Shown here: in pieces, positions 1 through 8,813 of the stretch
Layout: each line of letters opens with the position of its first letter
Numbering within the stretch: the first letter of the stretch is position 1
Assembly (NCBI RefSeq): GCF_900103985.1
Contig: NZ_FNIE01000004.1
Location: 248,001-312,000 of the forward strand
DNA length: 64,000 bases
Reading direction: 5' to 3'
DNA from: Actinacidiphila guanduensis
Lineage (GTDB): Bacteria > Actinomycetota > Actinomycetes > Streptomycetales > Streptomycetaceae
Notes under the pieces: generated by a model
Databases searched by the model: none
What the model was told of the DNA's origin: nothing
The model's input: only the letters and a program-made list of their open reading frames with translations
Translations under genes and position numbers: made by a program

Positions 1-286
1 TGCACATGACGCCCTCGTCGCGCAGGGCCGCGGCAAGGGCCTCCTGGAGGCGGCGGATGCGCAGGGCGGTCATCTGGAAGCCGGTCGCGTCGCGGGCCCA
101 GCCGCCCTCGGTGCGGAAGTGGCGGCCGACGGCCTTCGCCCAGGAGCCGGTGCCGTGCACGATCACGGGGACCGTGCCCGACAGGCGGATATCGGCCGCC
201 ACCTGGCGGGCGTACTCCTCCTGGAAGACCAGCGGGCGCTGCTTGTCGGTGAGCACGCTGCCGCCGATTTTCACCAGTGTGATCAT
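1..286 (-). CDS. Amino-acid-kinase-fold phosphotransferase, partial (C-terminus off the left edge)
   Basis: The first 95 residues are visible. They open with a nucleotide-binding VKIGGSVLTDK strand-loop, followed about 40 residues later by VIVHGTGSWAK, the layout of isopentenyl phosphate kinase and related small phosphate kinases in the amino-acid-kinase superfamily. The ATG at 286 is preceded by GGAG seven bases upstream; an ATG one codon earlier (289) is also possible. The gene lies 36 bp downstream of the UbiA gene and behind an MfnB homologue. In methanogen methanofuran synthesis an amino-acid-kinase-fold enzyme (MfnE) phosphorylates the furan phosphate, so a furan-phosphate or prenyl-phosphate kinase role is inferred. 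The substrate cannot be decided from this fragment. Confidence 0.75.
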   Translation of the reverse strand, partial: MITLVKIGGSVLTDKQRPLVFQEEYARQVAADIRLSGTVPVIVHGTGSWAKAVGRHFRTEGGWARDATGFQMTALRIRRLQEALAAALRDEGVMC

Positions 287-322
287 CATCTGTCTCCGGG
301 TCTCACAGGGGCTCGGCGGTGG

Positions 323-1315
323 TCACGCGGCGAGGAGGACGTGCACCAGGCCGGCGAGCGTGATCACCCAGTAGGTGGCCTTGCTCCACTGGCCGTCGGT
401 GCGCCGGACAGGGCCGCTGAGCAGGGCGACGGCGGCCTTGTCGTCGCGCGCCTCGCGCAGCAGCCGGTAGCGGAAGGCGGTCGCGCCCACGGCGCCGGCG
501 GCGCCGAAGGCGTACCAGGGGCCGAGCAGCATCCACAGCCCGGCGGCGATCAGCACGCAGGCCGGCACCAGGGCCGCGACCGCGCTGGCCATCGCCGTGC
601 GCGGGCCGTGCAGCACCGCGGGGGTGTTGATGCCCTCGGCGCGGTCCTCCTCGGTGTCGGAGACGGCGTTCCAGAATCCCCGGCTGAAGCTCAGCAGGGT
701 GGCGCCGATCAGGATCACCCAGCCGCCGCCGTCGATCTTCCCCTCGTGGACGGCGAAGTAGGCGATCATTCCGGGGACGAATCCGAACCGTATCGAGAGC
801 ATGACGGGATTCCAGATCCCGCGCCGCTTCATCCGGAACGGCTCGCCGTTGTAGAGGATTCCGGAGACGATTCCGGCGAGTTTCACCACGACGAACATCC
901 AGTTGCCGAGCAGGATCGACACGACGACCGCGGCGGCGACGGTGAGCGCCTGCTCGAACCAGTAGAGGGCGAGGGTGCGGCGCAGTCCGACGCGTTCGAC
1001 GGCGTCGGCCACATATCCCTTGATGGGGCTGCGCCGGTCTATCGGGTAGTCGGAGTAGTTGTTGAGGACGAATCCGGAGAACAGGGACAGCCCATTGATG
1101 AACAGGGCGAGGATCGCGGCGGCGGACCACAGGTCGCTGGGGTGCCGGGCCGCGACGAACATTCCCCAGAGCAGGACGAACAGGTAGATCGGGCCGACTT
1201 CGAAGCGGTGGAGCATCCGCAGTGCTGCGGTCAGTGAGAGCTCCCGGCTTGCGGGTCCGGCCGCCGGAGCGGACCCGGCCGCGCCGGGGACACCCGGCGC
1301 CGTGGCATGGGACAT
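323..1315 (-). CDS. UbiA-family prenyltransferase
   Basis: A 330-residue polytopic membrane protein of the UbiA superfamily, which transfers a prenyl chain from a prenyl diphosphate to an acceptor inside the membrane. The first Asp-rich motif is seen as NNYSDYPID and the second as SDTEED, the two Mg-diphosphate binding sites of the family. The ATG at 1315 has a clear AGGAGG seven bases upstream. It lies 65 bp downstream of the MfnB-like gene and 36 bp upstream of the kinase gene, so the three form an operon. The acceptor is unknown. By context it could be a furan or another small hydroxymethyl compound made by the neighbours. This is inference, not shown by the sequence. Confidence 0.85.
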   Translation of the reverse strand: MSHATAPGVPGAAGSAPAAGPASRELSLTAALRMLHRFEVGPIYLFVLLWGMFVAARHPSDLWSAAAILALFINGLSLFSGFVLNNYSDYPIDRRSPIKGYVADAVERVGLRRTLALYWFEQALTVAAAVVVSILLGNWMFVVVKLAGIVSGILYNGEPFRMKRRGIWNPVMLSIRFGFVPGMIAYFAVHEGKIDGGGWVILIGATLLSFSRGFWNAVSDTEEDRAEGINTPAVLHGPRTAMASAVAALVPACVLIAAGLWMLLGPWYAFGAAGAVGATAFRYRLLREARDDKAAVALLSGPVRRTDGQWSKATYWVITLAGLVHVLLAA

Positions 1316-1380
1316 CGGTTGGCCTCCTCTGACGCTGGTTCAGCGGCAGGGCCGAGACGGCCCTGCCCGGGTGGAGCCGA

Positions 1381-2157
1381 TCAGGAGAGCGCGGCACCGC
1401 CGGCGAGCGGCAGGCCGCTGGGGTAGGGGGAGCCGCCCAGCTGCGCGTCCAGGGCCTGGCGCAGGGCGGTCACCGACTCGCCGCGCAGCGCGCCGCTCTC
1501 GCGGTCGCCACCGGCGCAGACGGCACCGCGGACGGCGAGGGCGTCCGCGCCGGTGGCCGCGAGGTCGGGCGCGTCCGCGGCGGTGAGTCCGCCGGCCAGG
1601 ACGGCGGTCAGGCCGAAGCCGTGGGCGGCGGCGGCGAACTCGCCGCACAGGGAGGGTTCGAGGAGGTCGAAGAGGCCGGGGCCGCCCTTGACCGCGGTGT
1701 CGAGCATGGCCCCGTCGGCCCCCGACTCGTGTGCCACGTAGGGCACCGAGAGCGGGTTGACGCTGCCGATACGCCGGGCGTCGGCGTATCCGAGGGCGAC
1801 GACGGTGAGCGCCGGGTCGTGCTCCTTGACCGCGCGCACCACCCCGCGCACCAACTCGACCGCCTGGTCCGGGGTGGCGGTGCCGAACAGACCGACCCTG
1901 ACCTGGTCCGCGCCGGAGGCGGCGGCGCCGAGCGCGGCAAGGGCCGCGGCCCCCGGGCGGAAGGGGGCGCCCCCCACGGTCGCCGAGACCTGCTTCCCGC
2001 GCGGTGTCATCTCCCGCACGGCCCGGACCACCCAGGGCGGCGGGGCGCCCAGCGGGCCCTCGCGGGGGTCCTCCACGTCCACCATGTCCACCTGGTCCGA
2101 CACGGCCGTGCAGACCATGGCCTCCTCGACGCCTCTCGCGCTGACGAAAAGCCGCAT
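1381..2157 (-). CDS. MfnB-like (5-formylfuran-3-yl)methyl phosphate synthase family protein
   Basis: This 258-residue TIM-barrel protein matches the MfnB/DUF556 family along its length (VDMVDVEDPREG, SATVGGAPF, GADQVRVGLFG, ALGYADARRIGSV, MLDTAVKGG, RGAVCAGGDR). Archaeal MfnB condenses two triose phosphates to 4-(hydroxymethyl)-2-furaldehyde phosphate. From memory of the archaeal enzyme, the active-site set is Asp25, Lys27, Lys85, Asp151 and Lys155. Here those positions read Asp27, Glu29, Arg87, Asp153 and Lys157, so two lysines are replaced and the chemistry may differ. The start at 2157 is chosen because GGAAGG sits just upstream; an in-frame ATG at 2268 would add 37 non-conserved residues. 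It is the first gene of the operon with the prenyltransferase and kinase. Confidence 0.8.
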   Translation of the reverse strand: MRLFVSARGVEEAMVCTAVSDQVDMVDVEDPREGPLGAPPPWVVRAVREMTPRGKQVSATVGGAPFRPGAAALAALGAAASGADQVRVGLFGTATPDQAVELVRGVVRAVKEHDPALTVVALGYADARRIGSVNPLSVPYVAHESGADGAMLDTAVKGGPGLFDLLEPSLCGEFAAAAHGFGLTAVLAGGLTAADAPDLAATGADALAVRGAVCAGGDRESGALRGESVTALRQALDAQLGGSPYPSGLPLAGGAALS

Positions 2158-3104
2158 ACCGCTTCCTTCCAGGGACAGACGTGTGCGCTGGGCGACGAAC
2201 GCGGGGTGCCCAGGGGTGCGCCGCTCTCGGCCTGCATCGGAACCGGAGGTTCCGGAAATGGCACACACCTAACGGGCTGTAGCTCAGTTAGGCCGTTACG
2301 ATACATGCGGCCCCAGGGGCGTGCAAGGCCGCTCAAAGGGCCCCGAAGACCTCTCGGAAATCGCCGACTTCCCTGGTCAGCGCAGGAGTTGAGAAGAAAG
2401 CTGACGCTCCGTCATATCTACCGTGGCGCGATCCGGCCCCTGGCGCCGACGCTTCGCCGCCACGGCGCGGCCGCGCCCGCGATGTCCAACCGGAGAACGG
2501 GCGATGACGCCTCGTCACCTCGACGTAACGCCGCCGTCGCAACGCACCGTGATCGTCGTGGCCCGGTGCAATCGCCTTGCTACGGTGCGCACATGGCCGC
2601 CGGCAGGCCCGCTGCCTGCCGGAAACGCGGCGGCGGCGACCGGCGGGCCCGCTCCCCCTGGGCCTGTCACGGCTCCCCCAACGGCCCGCGGCGTAGCTGC
2701 ACTTGCAGCGGCCGCACCGCGCCGTAACCTGTGACGCGCCCCCGGAGGGCCTGCTCGGCGGGCCTGTGCGGGGGCGCGAACTGGCGGGAAAGCACCGCGC
2801 CCGCACGGGAAAGCGGCGCCCTCCCGGCCCCTATCGCGCCGCCCCGCGCCGGGGCACGACCGCGCCGCGAACTCGCCTACGCGCAACCGCAGTTGTCCGC
2901 CGGGCCCGCGCTGTCCGCGCCTGCCCGCCCCGTCCCCGGGGTGCGCGACGGCGGTCGGCGGGCCCGCCGGCGGCAGAGCGAGCGGACGCATTCACGGTTA
3001 TTGACGCTGCATACCCGCAATGATTCACTTCGTGGCTGAGAGCGCTCTCTCGCGGTTGGGGACCAGCCGCGGTCCGTACCGTCCACCCTCGTTCAGGGAG
3101 AGCC
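2158..3104. other. Long intergenic region between divergent genes
   Basis: No convincing gene is found in these 947 bases. The reading frames present lack codon bias and recognisable products. The region should hold the promoter of the MfnB-like operon to the left and of the GH55 gene to the right. A LacI-type palindrome (3038-3049) lies near the right end, and a TTGACG hexamer at 3001-3006 could be a -35 element. A tRNA-like string near 2276-2292 does not continue into a tRNA. Confidence 0.6.
3038..3049. promoter_or_regulatory. LacI-family-type operator palindrome
   Basis: A perfect 12-bp palindrome GAGAGCGCTCTC lies 55 bp upstream of the GTG start of the secreted GH55 glucanase. It differs in one base per half from the core of the CebR operator, which controls cellulose/cello-oligosaccharide genes in Streptomyces. 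A related LacI-family sugar repressor is therefore the likely ligand. The repressor gene is not in this window. Confidence 0.55.
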
Positions 3105-4919
3105 GTGTCCGTGATTCCCACTCGCCGCGCCATGCTCCGCGGGGCCGCAGTCGCCGCCGCGGTGCCGCTGGTCGGCGGCATCTCCGCAGGTACTGCCCTC
3201 GCCTCCTCGCCGAGACCGGGCGCCGCCCCGCACGGCCACGGCCCGGCCGGCCTCGGCCCCAACGTGCTGGTCTTCGACCCGTCCATGGGCGACGCGGCGA
3301 TCCAGGCGCAGGTCGACGCCGTGTTCGCCACGCAGCAGTCGAACCAGTTCGGCACCGAGCGGTTCGCGCTGGCGTTCCGGCCGGGCAGCTACAACGTCGA
3401 CATCAACGTCGGGTTCTACACCCACGTCCTCGGGCTCGGGGACAGCCCGGACGACGTGGTCATCAACGGCCACGTCACCGTCGACGCCCAGTGGCTGCAG
3501 GGCAACGGCACCCAGAACTTCTGGCGCGCGGCGGAGAACCTGAGCATCGTGCCGCCGGACGGCCTGGAGCGCTGGGCGGTGGCCCAGGCCGGGCCGATGC
3601 GGCGGGTGCACGTCCGCGGCAACATGACGCTGTGGCCGAGCCCGCCCGGCAACCAGTGGTCCAGCGGCGGCTTCCTGGCCGACAGCGTGGTGGACGGCAA
3701 TGTGGAGTCCGGCTCACAGCAGCAGTGGCTCTCGCGCAACGACACCTTCGGCAGCTGGACCGGTTCCAACTGGAACATGGTCTTCGTCGGCGTCCAGGGC
3801 GCGCCCGCCCAGTCCTTCCCGACACCGCCGTACACCACCGTGGACACCACGCCCGTGGTGCGCGAGAAGCCGTTCCTGACGGTGGACCGGCACGGCGCCT
3901 ACCACGTCTTCGTGCCCGCGCTGCGCCGCGGCAGCACCGGCACCACCTGGGCGCACGGGCGCGCCCAGGGCCGCAGCATCCCGCTGTCGGCCTTCCACGT
4001 GGCCCACCCCGGCGAGTCCGCCGCCTCGATCGACCTCGCGCTCGCGCTGGGCAAGCACCTGCTGCTCACCCCGGGCGTCTACCGGATCGACGCGCCGCTG
4101 CACGTCACCCGGCCCGGCACCGTGGTGCTCGGTCTGGGCCTGGCCACGCTGCAGTCCACGCGCGGCAACACCGTGCTGGAGGTCGCCGACGTGGACGGCG
4201 TCAGCATCGCCGGCGTGCTCTTCGAGGCCGCCTCGGCCCACACCCCGGTGCTGCTCCAGGTCGGCCGCGGGACCACCCGGCGCCGCCACACCGCCGACCC
4301 GACCGCGCTCTTCGACGTCTACGCACGCATCGGCGGCGCTCTGGCCGGGGGCGCCGGCACCAGTGTGCAGATCGACAGCAACGACGTCATCCTGGACAAC
4401 CTGTGGCTGTGGCGGGCCGACCACGGCCTGGACGGCACCGTGGGCTGGTCGGTGAACCCGGCCGACACCGGCATCCTCGTCAACGGCGACCACGTCACCG
4501 CGTACGCGCTGGCCGTCGAGCACTACCAGAAGTACGAGGTCCTCTGGCAGGGCAACCACGGCGCCACCTACTTCTTCCAGAACGAGCACCCCTACGACGT
4601 GCCGACCCAGACCGCCTGGGTACACGGCTCCACGAAGGGGTACGCGGCCTACAAGGTCGGCGACCACGTCACCGAGCACCACGCCTGGGGCCTGGGCTCG
4701 TACTGCTTCTTCGACCTGAACGCGGACATCTACACCGACCGCGCCTACGAGGTGCCGGACACGCCCGGCGTCGTCTTCACCGACCTGATGACGGTGTGCC
4801 TCAACGGCGCGGGCGGCGGCGGCATCCTGCACTGCATCAACAACACCGGCGACCCGGTGCAGAACGGGTTCGGCACGTACAACATGAGGTCCTACTCCAA
4901 CGGGGTCGGCACGGTGTGA
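3105..4919 (+). CDS. Secreted GH55 beta-1,3-glucanase
   Basis: A 604-residue protein with a twin-arginine style leader (PTRRAMLRGAAVAAAVPLVGG, Ala-rich, cleavage near residues 28-32). The mature part matches GH55 exo-beta-1,3-glucanases of Streptomyces, with blocks such as SNQFGTERFAL, SPDDVVINGHVTVDA, NGTQNFWRAAENL, GAPAQSFPTPPYTT and REKPFLTVD. The general acid Glu of the family sits in a QNE motif, here FFQNEHPYD, Glu494. GH55 enzymes are twin beta-helix proteins that cut laminarin and fungal wall glucan. The length is normal for the family. The start is a GTG at 3105 with GGGAG four bases upstream. The LacI-type palindrome in the leader implies sugar-responsive repression. Related proteins are sometimes mislabelled adenylyl cyclase. 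Confidence 0.85.
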   Translation: MSVIPTRRAMLRGAAVAAAVPLVGGISAGTALASSPRPGAAPHGHGPAGLGPNVLVFDPSMGDAAIQAQVDAVFATQQSNQFGTERFALAFRPGSYNVDINVGFYTHVLGLGDSPDDVVINGHVTVDAQWLQGNGTQNFWRAAENLSIVPPDGLERWAVAQAGPMRRVHVRGNMTLWPSPPGNQWSSGGFLADSVVDGNVESGSQQQWLSRNDTFGSWTGSNWNMVFVGVQGAPAQSFPTPPYTTVDTTPVVREKPFLTVDRHGAYHVFVPALRRGSTGTTWAHGRAQGRSIPLSAFHVAHPGESAASIDLALALGKHLLLTPGVYRIDAPLHVTRPGTVVLGLGLATLQSTRGNTVLEVADVDGVSIAGVLFEAASAHTPVLLQVGRGTTRRRHTADPTALFDVYARIGGALAGGAGTSVQIDSNDVILDNLWLWRADHGLDGTVGWSVNPADTGILVNGDHVTAYALAVEHYQKYEVLWQGNHGATYFFQNEHPYDVPTQTAWVHGSTKGYAAYKVGDHVTEHHAWGLGSYCFFDLNADIYTDRAYEVPDTPGVVFTDLMTVCLNGAGGGGILHCINNTGDPVQNGFGTYNMRSYSNGVGTV

Positions 4920-4955
4920 CCCGGGGGTGACGGCCGCGTGCGGCCGTCCGGTCGG

Positions 4956-4986
4956 TCGGGCGGGCTCCCCAGCGGGGCCCGCCCGA
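4956..4986 (+). terminator. Hairpin terminator candidate
   Basis: A GC-rich inverted repeat of about 13 bp with one bulged T and a 3-base loop (AGC) lies 37 bp downstream of the GH55 stop codon. No T tract follows, which is common for Streptomyces terminators. Confidence 0.5.
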
Positions 4987-5174
4987 TCCGCGTGTGCGGG
5001 GCCGCCTGGTGCCATCCGGCTGTTTCTAACGGTTGCAGACGCGGGACAACGTTGACGCAGGTGGGGCGGGCGTGCCATCGTGCTGGTCGCCGGGCCCCTC
5101 GCGCACTGTACGGGCCCCGCGACCGGCAGTTCGGCACCGAACCGCTTCTCCGCACGATGGAGGACAACTCCGCC

Positions 5175-5642
5175 ATGAGCGACGCGCGCCCGCCCTTCCC
5201 GCCGTTCGACCTCGACAGCGCCCTGACCAAGGTGCAGGCCGCCGAGGACGCCTGGAACACCCGCGACCCGCACAAGGTCGCCCTCGCCTACACCGAGGAC
5301 TCCGTCTGGCGGAACCGCGACACCTTCGTCACCGGCCGCGCGGAGATCGTCGAGTTCCTCACCGGCAAGTGGGAGCGCGAGCTGGACTACGTGCTGCGCA
5401 AGAGCCTGTGGGGCTTCCGCGAGAACCGCATCGCGGTGCGCTTCCAGTACGAGTGGCACGACGCCGGGGGCAACTGGTTCCGCTCCTACGGCAACGAGTT
5501 GTGGGAGTTCGCCGAGAACGGGCTGATGCGGCGGCGCGAGGCGAGCATCAACGACGTGGCGATCACCGAGGCCGACCGCCGCTACTTCGGTCCCCGCCCG
5601 GAGGACGAGCGCGGACCGGGCCACGACATTCCGCTCGCCTGA
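5175..5642 (+). CDS. DUF1348 / NTF2-like family protein
   Basis: This 155-residue protein matches the DUF1348 group of the SnoaL/NTF2-like fold ([76 protein letters not shown]). Members are small cone-shaped cytosolic proteins of uncertain, perhaps isomerase- or dehydratase-like function. GGAGG at 5159-5163 lies 11 bases before the ATG at 5175. An in-frame ATG at 5157 lacks a ribosome site. The gene stands alone between a terminator and convergent genes. Confidence 0.8.
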   Translation: MSDARPPFPPFDLDSALTKVQAAEDAWNTRDPHKVALAYTEDSVWRNRDTFVTGRAEIVEFLTGKWERELDYVLRKSLWGFRENRIAVRFQYEWHDAGGNWFRSYGNELWEFAENGLMRRREASINDVAITEADRRYFGPRPEDERGPGHDIPLA

Positions 5643-5772
5643 GCCGCGGCCGGGGGTCCGCGGCTGCTTCTGCGGCGCCTGTGTCGGCCGCGCCACGGAT
5701 ACCGGGTGTGGCGCGGGGGCTTGGCGCGGGGCCGAGCGGCCGTGGCGCGGGTGCTCGGTGCGGGCCCGATAC

Positions 5773-6438
5773 CTAGCCTTGGGCCGGGCGGCCGGTGTGC
5801 AGCGCTTCCTGGGTCCATTGGGCGCGGGGCTGGTGGTGGAGGTCCCAGTAGTGCTCGGCGATGTCGTCGGGGTCGAAGTCCGTGCCCGGTGCCACGGGGC
5901 CGTCCACTGTCACGCTCGCCACGTGGACACCGTCGGGGCCGTACTGCCTGGCGAGGAGGGCGACGAGGGTGCGGACGCCTGCCTTGCCCAGCGAGAGGCT
6001 GACGTAGCGCGGATCGGGCTCGGGCATGCCGCCGGTGACCAGGAAGGTGCCGCTGCCGCGGGCGGCCATCGCCGGGGCGAGCTTCGCGGCCGCGTTGACG
6101 GCGCCCAGGACGTTCACCGCCCAGGCGTCCAGGTGCGCGCGCACCGACAGTTCGCCGATCGCGTCGGCCCTGATGAGCGCGGCGTTGTAGACGGCGACCT
6201 CCGGCACGCCGTGTGCGGCGACGGCCTCGTCGAGGGCGGCGTCCAGCGCGGCCCGGTCCGTACTGTCGGCGCGCAGCGCGAGAGTGGGCACGCCGAGAGG
6301 AGCGATCGCCTCCTGCGCCGCCCGCAGTGTCCCCTCGCTACGGGCCACCAGCGTGACCGGCAGCCCGCCCTTGGCGAACCGCCGCGCGACCGCCTGCCCG
6401 ATCCCCGCTCCCGCCCCGATGACCACCGCACCCGCCAT
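5773..6438 (-). CDS. SDR-family Rossmann protein with atypical active site
   Basis: This 221-residue short-chain dehydrogenase/reductase-like protein has an N-terminal NAD(P) site (VIGAGAGIGQAVAR) and the structural YNAAL motif corresponding to NNAG. The catalytic segment reads LVTGGM then RYVSLSLGKAG: the Lys is present, but the usual Tyr four residues before it is Leu and the catalytic Ser is absent. It may therefore be a binding protein or use a shifted Tyr. The ATG at 6438 has GGAAGG eight bases upstream; longer in-frame starts would read through the tandem repeats at 6472-6534. The substrate is unknown. Confidence 0.8.
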   Translation of the reverse strand: MAGAVVIGAGAGIGQAVARRFAKGGLPVTLVARSEGTLRAAQEAIAPLGVPTLALRADSTDRAALDAALDEAVAAHGVPEVAVYNAALIRADAIGELSVRAHLDAWAVNVLGAVNAAAKLAPAMAARGSGTFLVTGGMPEPDPRYVSLSLGKAGVRTLVALLARQYGPDGVHVASVTVDGPVAPGTDFDPDDIAEHYWDLHHQPRAQWTQEALHTGRPAQG

Positions 6439-6471
6439 GCCCGTGCCCTTCCGCCCCTCACGACCGGCCCC

Positions 6472-6534
6472 CACCCGCCGACCGTAGACCACCCCGTCCA
6501 CCCGCCGACCGTAGACCACCCCGTCCACCCGCCG
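6472..6534. repeat. 27-bp tandem repeat, 2.3 copies
   Basis: Two identical 27-bp units (6472-6498 and 6499-6525, beginning CACCCGCCGACCG) are followed by nine bases of a third. They lie between the hydrolase and SDR genes, in the probable leader of the SDR gene. Confidence 0.9.
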
Positions 6535-6584
6535 GCCCGACCCGCCCCTGCCCTCACGGACATTCACCCGGGCGGGTCGGAGCG

Positions 6585-7358
6585 TCAGCGGTGGGCCGTC
6601 CACGTCTCCAGGAACGGCCGCACCACCGGCACCGCCAAGTCGGCGCGGGCGAACGTCTCGAAGTGACCGCACCCCGCAAGCTCCCGCAGGCGAGCGCCCG
6701 GTGTCCCGGCGACGCTCCGCCGGATCGCCGGCAGCGCGGCGTCACGGGAGCCGGCGAGGAACAACGACGGCACGACGGTGGCGGCCAGCGCTCCCAGGAC
6801 GCCGTCCCGCTCGTCCAGTGCGAGGGTGAGCGCGGCCAAGGCGTGCGGGTCGGCCCGCTCCATCGCCGTACGCATCCACCCCGGCAGCGGGCCCTGCCGC
6901 TCCAGCCCGGTGACGAACGGCCCCACGCCCTGCGTGCGCAGGATCGCGGCCTCCTCCTCGGCCGACGCCCGGTCGGACACCGCTTCGGCGTGCGCGGCCC
7001 CCGCCACCACCCCGAGCAGCCGCGCGGGGTGCCGCGCCATGAGGTGCAGCGCGACGATGCCGCCCATCGACGCGCCCCACACCGCCGCCCGTTGGACGCC
7101 GAGGGCGTCCATCACGGCGACGACGTCCTCAGCCTGGCGCTCGATCCGGTACGCCGCCGGGTCGTGGGGAGCGTCGCTTCCGCCGTGCCCGCGCGCATCG
7201 ACCAGGACCAGGCGGAAGTCGGTGAGCGCGTCCACGTATCCGGCGGAGCGCCAGGTGGTGCGGTCGCCGAAGAAGCCGTGCAGGAGCACGAGGGGGATGC
7301 CGCCGCGGCCGGCGGTCTCGTAGGCGATGCGGACGCCGTCGGTGGCGGTGGTCTCCAT
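6585..7358 (-). CDS. Alpha/beta hydrolase
   Basis: A 257-residue alpha/beta-hydrolase-fold protein. The oxyanion motif is LLHGFFGD, the nucleophile elbow is GASMGG, the acid is probably in GSRDAALP and the base in GCGHFETF, so the catalytic triad is complete. Similar soluble enzymes hydrolyse esters, lactones or epoxides; the substrate cannot be named. The ATG at 7358 (METTATDGVRIAYE) is chosen over an upstream in-frame start at 7412 because conservation begins here. It lies upstream of the SDR gene on the same strand with a 146-bp gap. Confidence 0.8.
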   Translation of the reverse strand: METTATDGVRIAYETAGRGGIPLVLLHGFFGDRTTWRSAGYVDALTDFRLVLVDARGHGGSDAPHDPAAYRIERQAEDVVAVMDALGVQRAAVWGASMGGIVALHLMARHPARLLGVVAGAAHAEAVSDRASAEEEAAILRTQGVGPFVTGLERQGPLPGWMRTAMERADPHALAALTLALDERDGVLGALAATVVPSLFLAGSRDAALPAIRRSVAGTPGARLRELAGCGHFETFARADLAVPVVRPFLETWTAHR

Positions 7359-7504
7359 GGCCGGGAGACTGCGGGGTGAACGGCCGCGCCCGCAAGGCGT
7401 TTTCGACCGCACGGGCTCCGTTTCCGGGGGGGCGGGGCGGCTGCCGGCCGGGGGTCGGACGGGCCGCCCCGCCTGGTTTTCCTATGCGGCGCTCGTAAAC
7501 GGAA

Positions 7505-8047
7505 TCAGCCCACGAAGCCCCACGTCTGGCCGTTGTCACCGTTGTAGGACCACTGGACTATGGGGGTCTTCAGGGCGGTGCTGTCGCCGTTGCCCACGGA
7601 AATGTAGTAACCGGAATTCAGGTTCTGAATGCTGCCGTCCCCGTATCCGGCCCACTCCTGGTCGAGATTTCCGTTGCAGGTGTACTCGATGAGCTGCGAA
7701 CCCTCTTTGGTGCTGGCACCGGGCAGCGCCAGGCACTTCCCGTAGCCGTTGCGGATCGTGCCGTCGCTGTACGGCCACCACGCCTGCGACGGGCTGTTGT
7801 TGCAGGTGTACTGGATGATCGGGGTGCCGTCCGCGGTGCTGCCGCCGTTGTCCACGGACAGGCACAGGCCCCAGCCGTTCACCAGGCCGGAGGTGATGGT
7901 GCCCTGCACGGCCTTCGCCAGGACTGAGTCGGCCGGCATGCGCTTCGGGGTGCTCGGCTCGGTGGCGGACGCCGACGTCACGGCGACCGCGCTGAGCGCG
8001 AGGGCCGACACGGCGGCAGCAGCGAGAGTACGGAAAGTCGGGAACAT
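7505..8047 (-). CDS. Secreted ricin-B-type beta-trefoil lectin
   Basis: A 180-residue protein with a Sec signal peptide (about residues 1-29, ending ASATEP) and a single beta-trefoil domain. The three subdomains end in QxW motifs: SQAWWPY, DQEWAGY and GQTWGFVG. Such CBM13/ricin-B domains bind galactose or xylan-type sugars. There is no attached catalytic domain, so it is probably a free lectin or inhibitor-like exported protein. GAAAGGG lies a few bases before the ATG at 8047. Codon use is less extreme in GC than in neighbouring genes. Confidence 0.85.
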   Translation of the reverse strand: MFPTFRTLAAAAVSALALSAVAVTSASATEPSTPKRMPADSVLAKAVQGTITSGLVNGWGLCLSVDNGGSTADGTPIIQYTCNNSPSQAWWPYSDGTIRNGYGKCLALPGASTKEGSQLIEYTCNGNLDQEWAGYGDGSIQNLNSGYYISVGNGDSTALKTPIVQWSYNGDNGQTWGFVG

Positions 8048-8196
8048 GGAACGCCCTTTCTCAATTACTCGGTGAGGACGCCTGATTCTGTCAGCCCTTT
8101 CGAATTCCCGGCAAGGGCGTACCGACTTCCGTTCATGACACCTCGGTGAATGGACTTGAACATTCCGGAATTCCAGGATGCGGCGAGTGGGCGGAA

Positions 8197-8721
8197 TTAC
8201 CGGTTCCCCGGGTGGTTTATCTGACCTTGTGTCAGGTCCTTGGCCATGACACGTTCCCGGCCGGTGCCGTCGGGGAGGGGGTCGCCCGGGATGTCGGTGT
8301 CGGTGAAGCCGTGGCGCTCGTAGAGGGCGATGGCCCTGGAGTTGGCCGGCATCACCGACAGGAGCAGGGTCCTGGCGCCCCGCTCGGTGGCCCACCGGGC
8401 GACCTCACCGATCAGGCTGTCGCCGACCCCTCTGCCCCGGGCCTCGGGGCTGACCCACATCGAGATCAGCTCGACACTGTCCGCCATCTCCTCGACCGGC
8501 ATGCCACTGGCCATCCCTGCCGGCCGCCCGTCGAGCACTGCCACCACGTTGTGCGCGCCACCGGCCTCCAGCCGCCCGCGCCAGCGCTCCTCGCGATCCC
8601 CGTCCCCCTGCCACTGCGCCAGCGTCGACCCGAACGCGTACGGCGCCTCCGCCAAGGCGGCCAGCCGCAGCTCACGCCACAGCGGCCAGTCGTCCGATTC
8701 CAGAAACCGCAGTTCGATCAT
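8197..8721 (-). CDS. GNAT-family N-acetyltransferase
   Basis: A 174-residue GNAT protein. The acetyl-CoA pyrophosphate loop is seen in VSPEARGRGVGDSLI (R/Q-x-x-G-x-G/A type), the substrate strand in ELISMWVSPE and the C-terminal motif in NSRAIALYERHGF. It transfers acetyl from acetyl-CoA to an amine; the acceptor is unknown. The start is an ATG at 8721. Confidence 0.85.
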   Translation of the reverse strand: MIELRFLESDDWPLWRELRLAALAEAPYAFGSTLAQWQGDGDREERWRGRLEAGGAHNVVAVLDGRPAGMASGMPVEEMADSVELISMWVSPEARGRGVGDSLIGEVARWATERGARTLLLSVMPANSRAIALYERHGFTDTDIPGDPLPDGTGRERVMAKDLTQGQINHPGNR

Positions 8722-8813
8722 GCCGCCGACCCTCCCCCACCGACGGAGCCGGCGGCAACGGGATAAACGGCCGCTGCGTCACGTGCGTGCCCCTGGTCGA
8801 AGGGTGCTTCACC

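Noticed and set aside
2270..2345. tRNA-like string (GGGCTGTAGCTCAGTTAGGC) suggesting a tRNA gene
   Set aside because: Only the acceptor/D-arm text fits; no anticodon arm, TTC loop or closing acceptor strand follows at the right distances.
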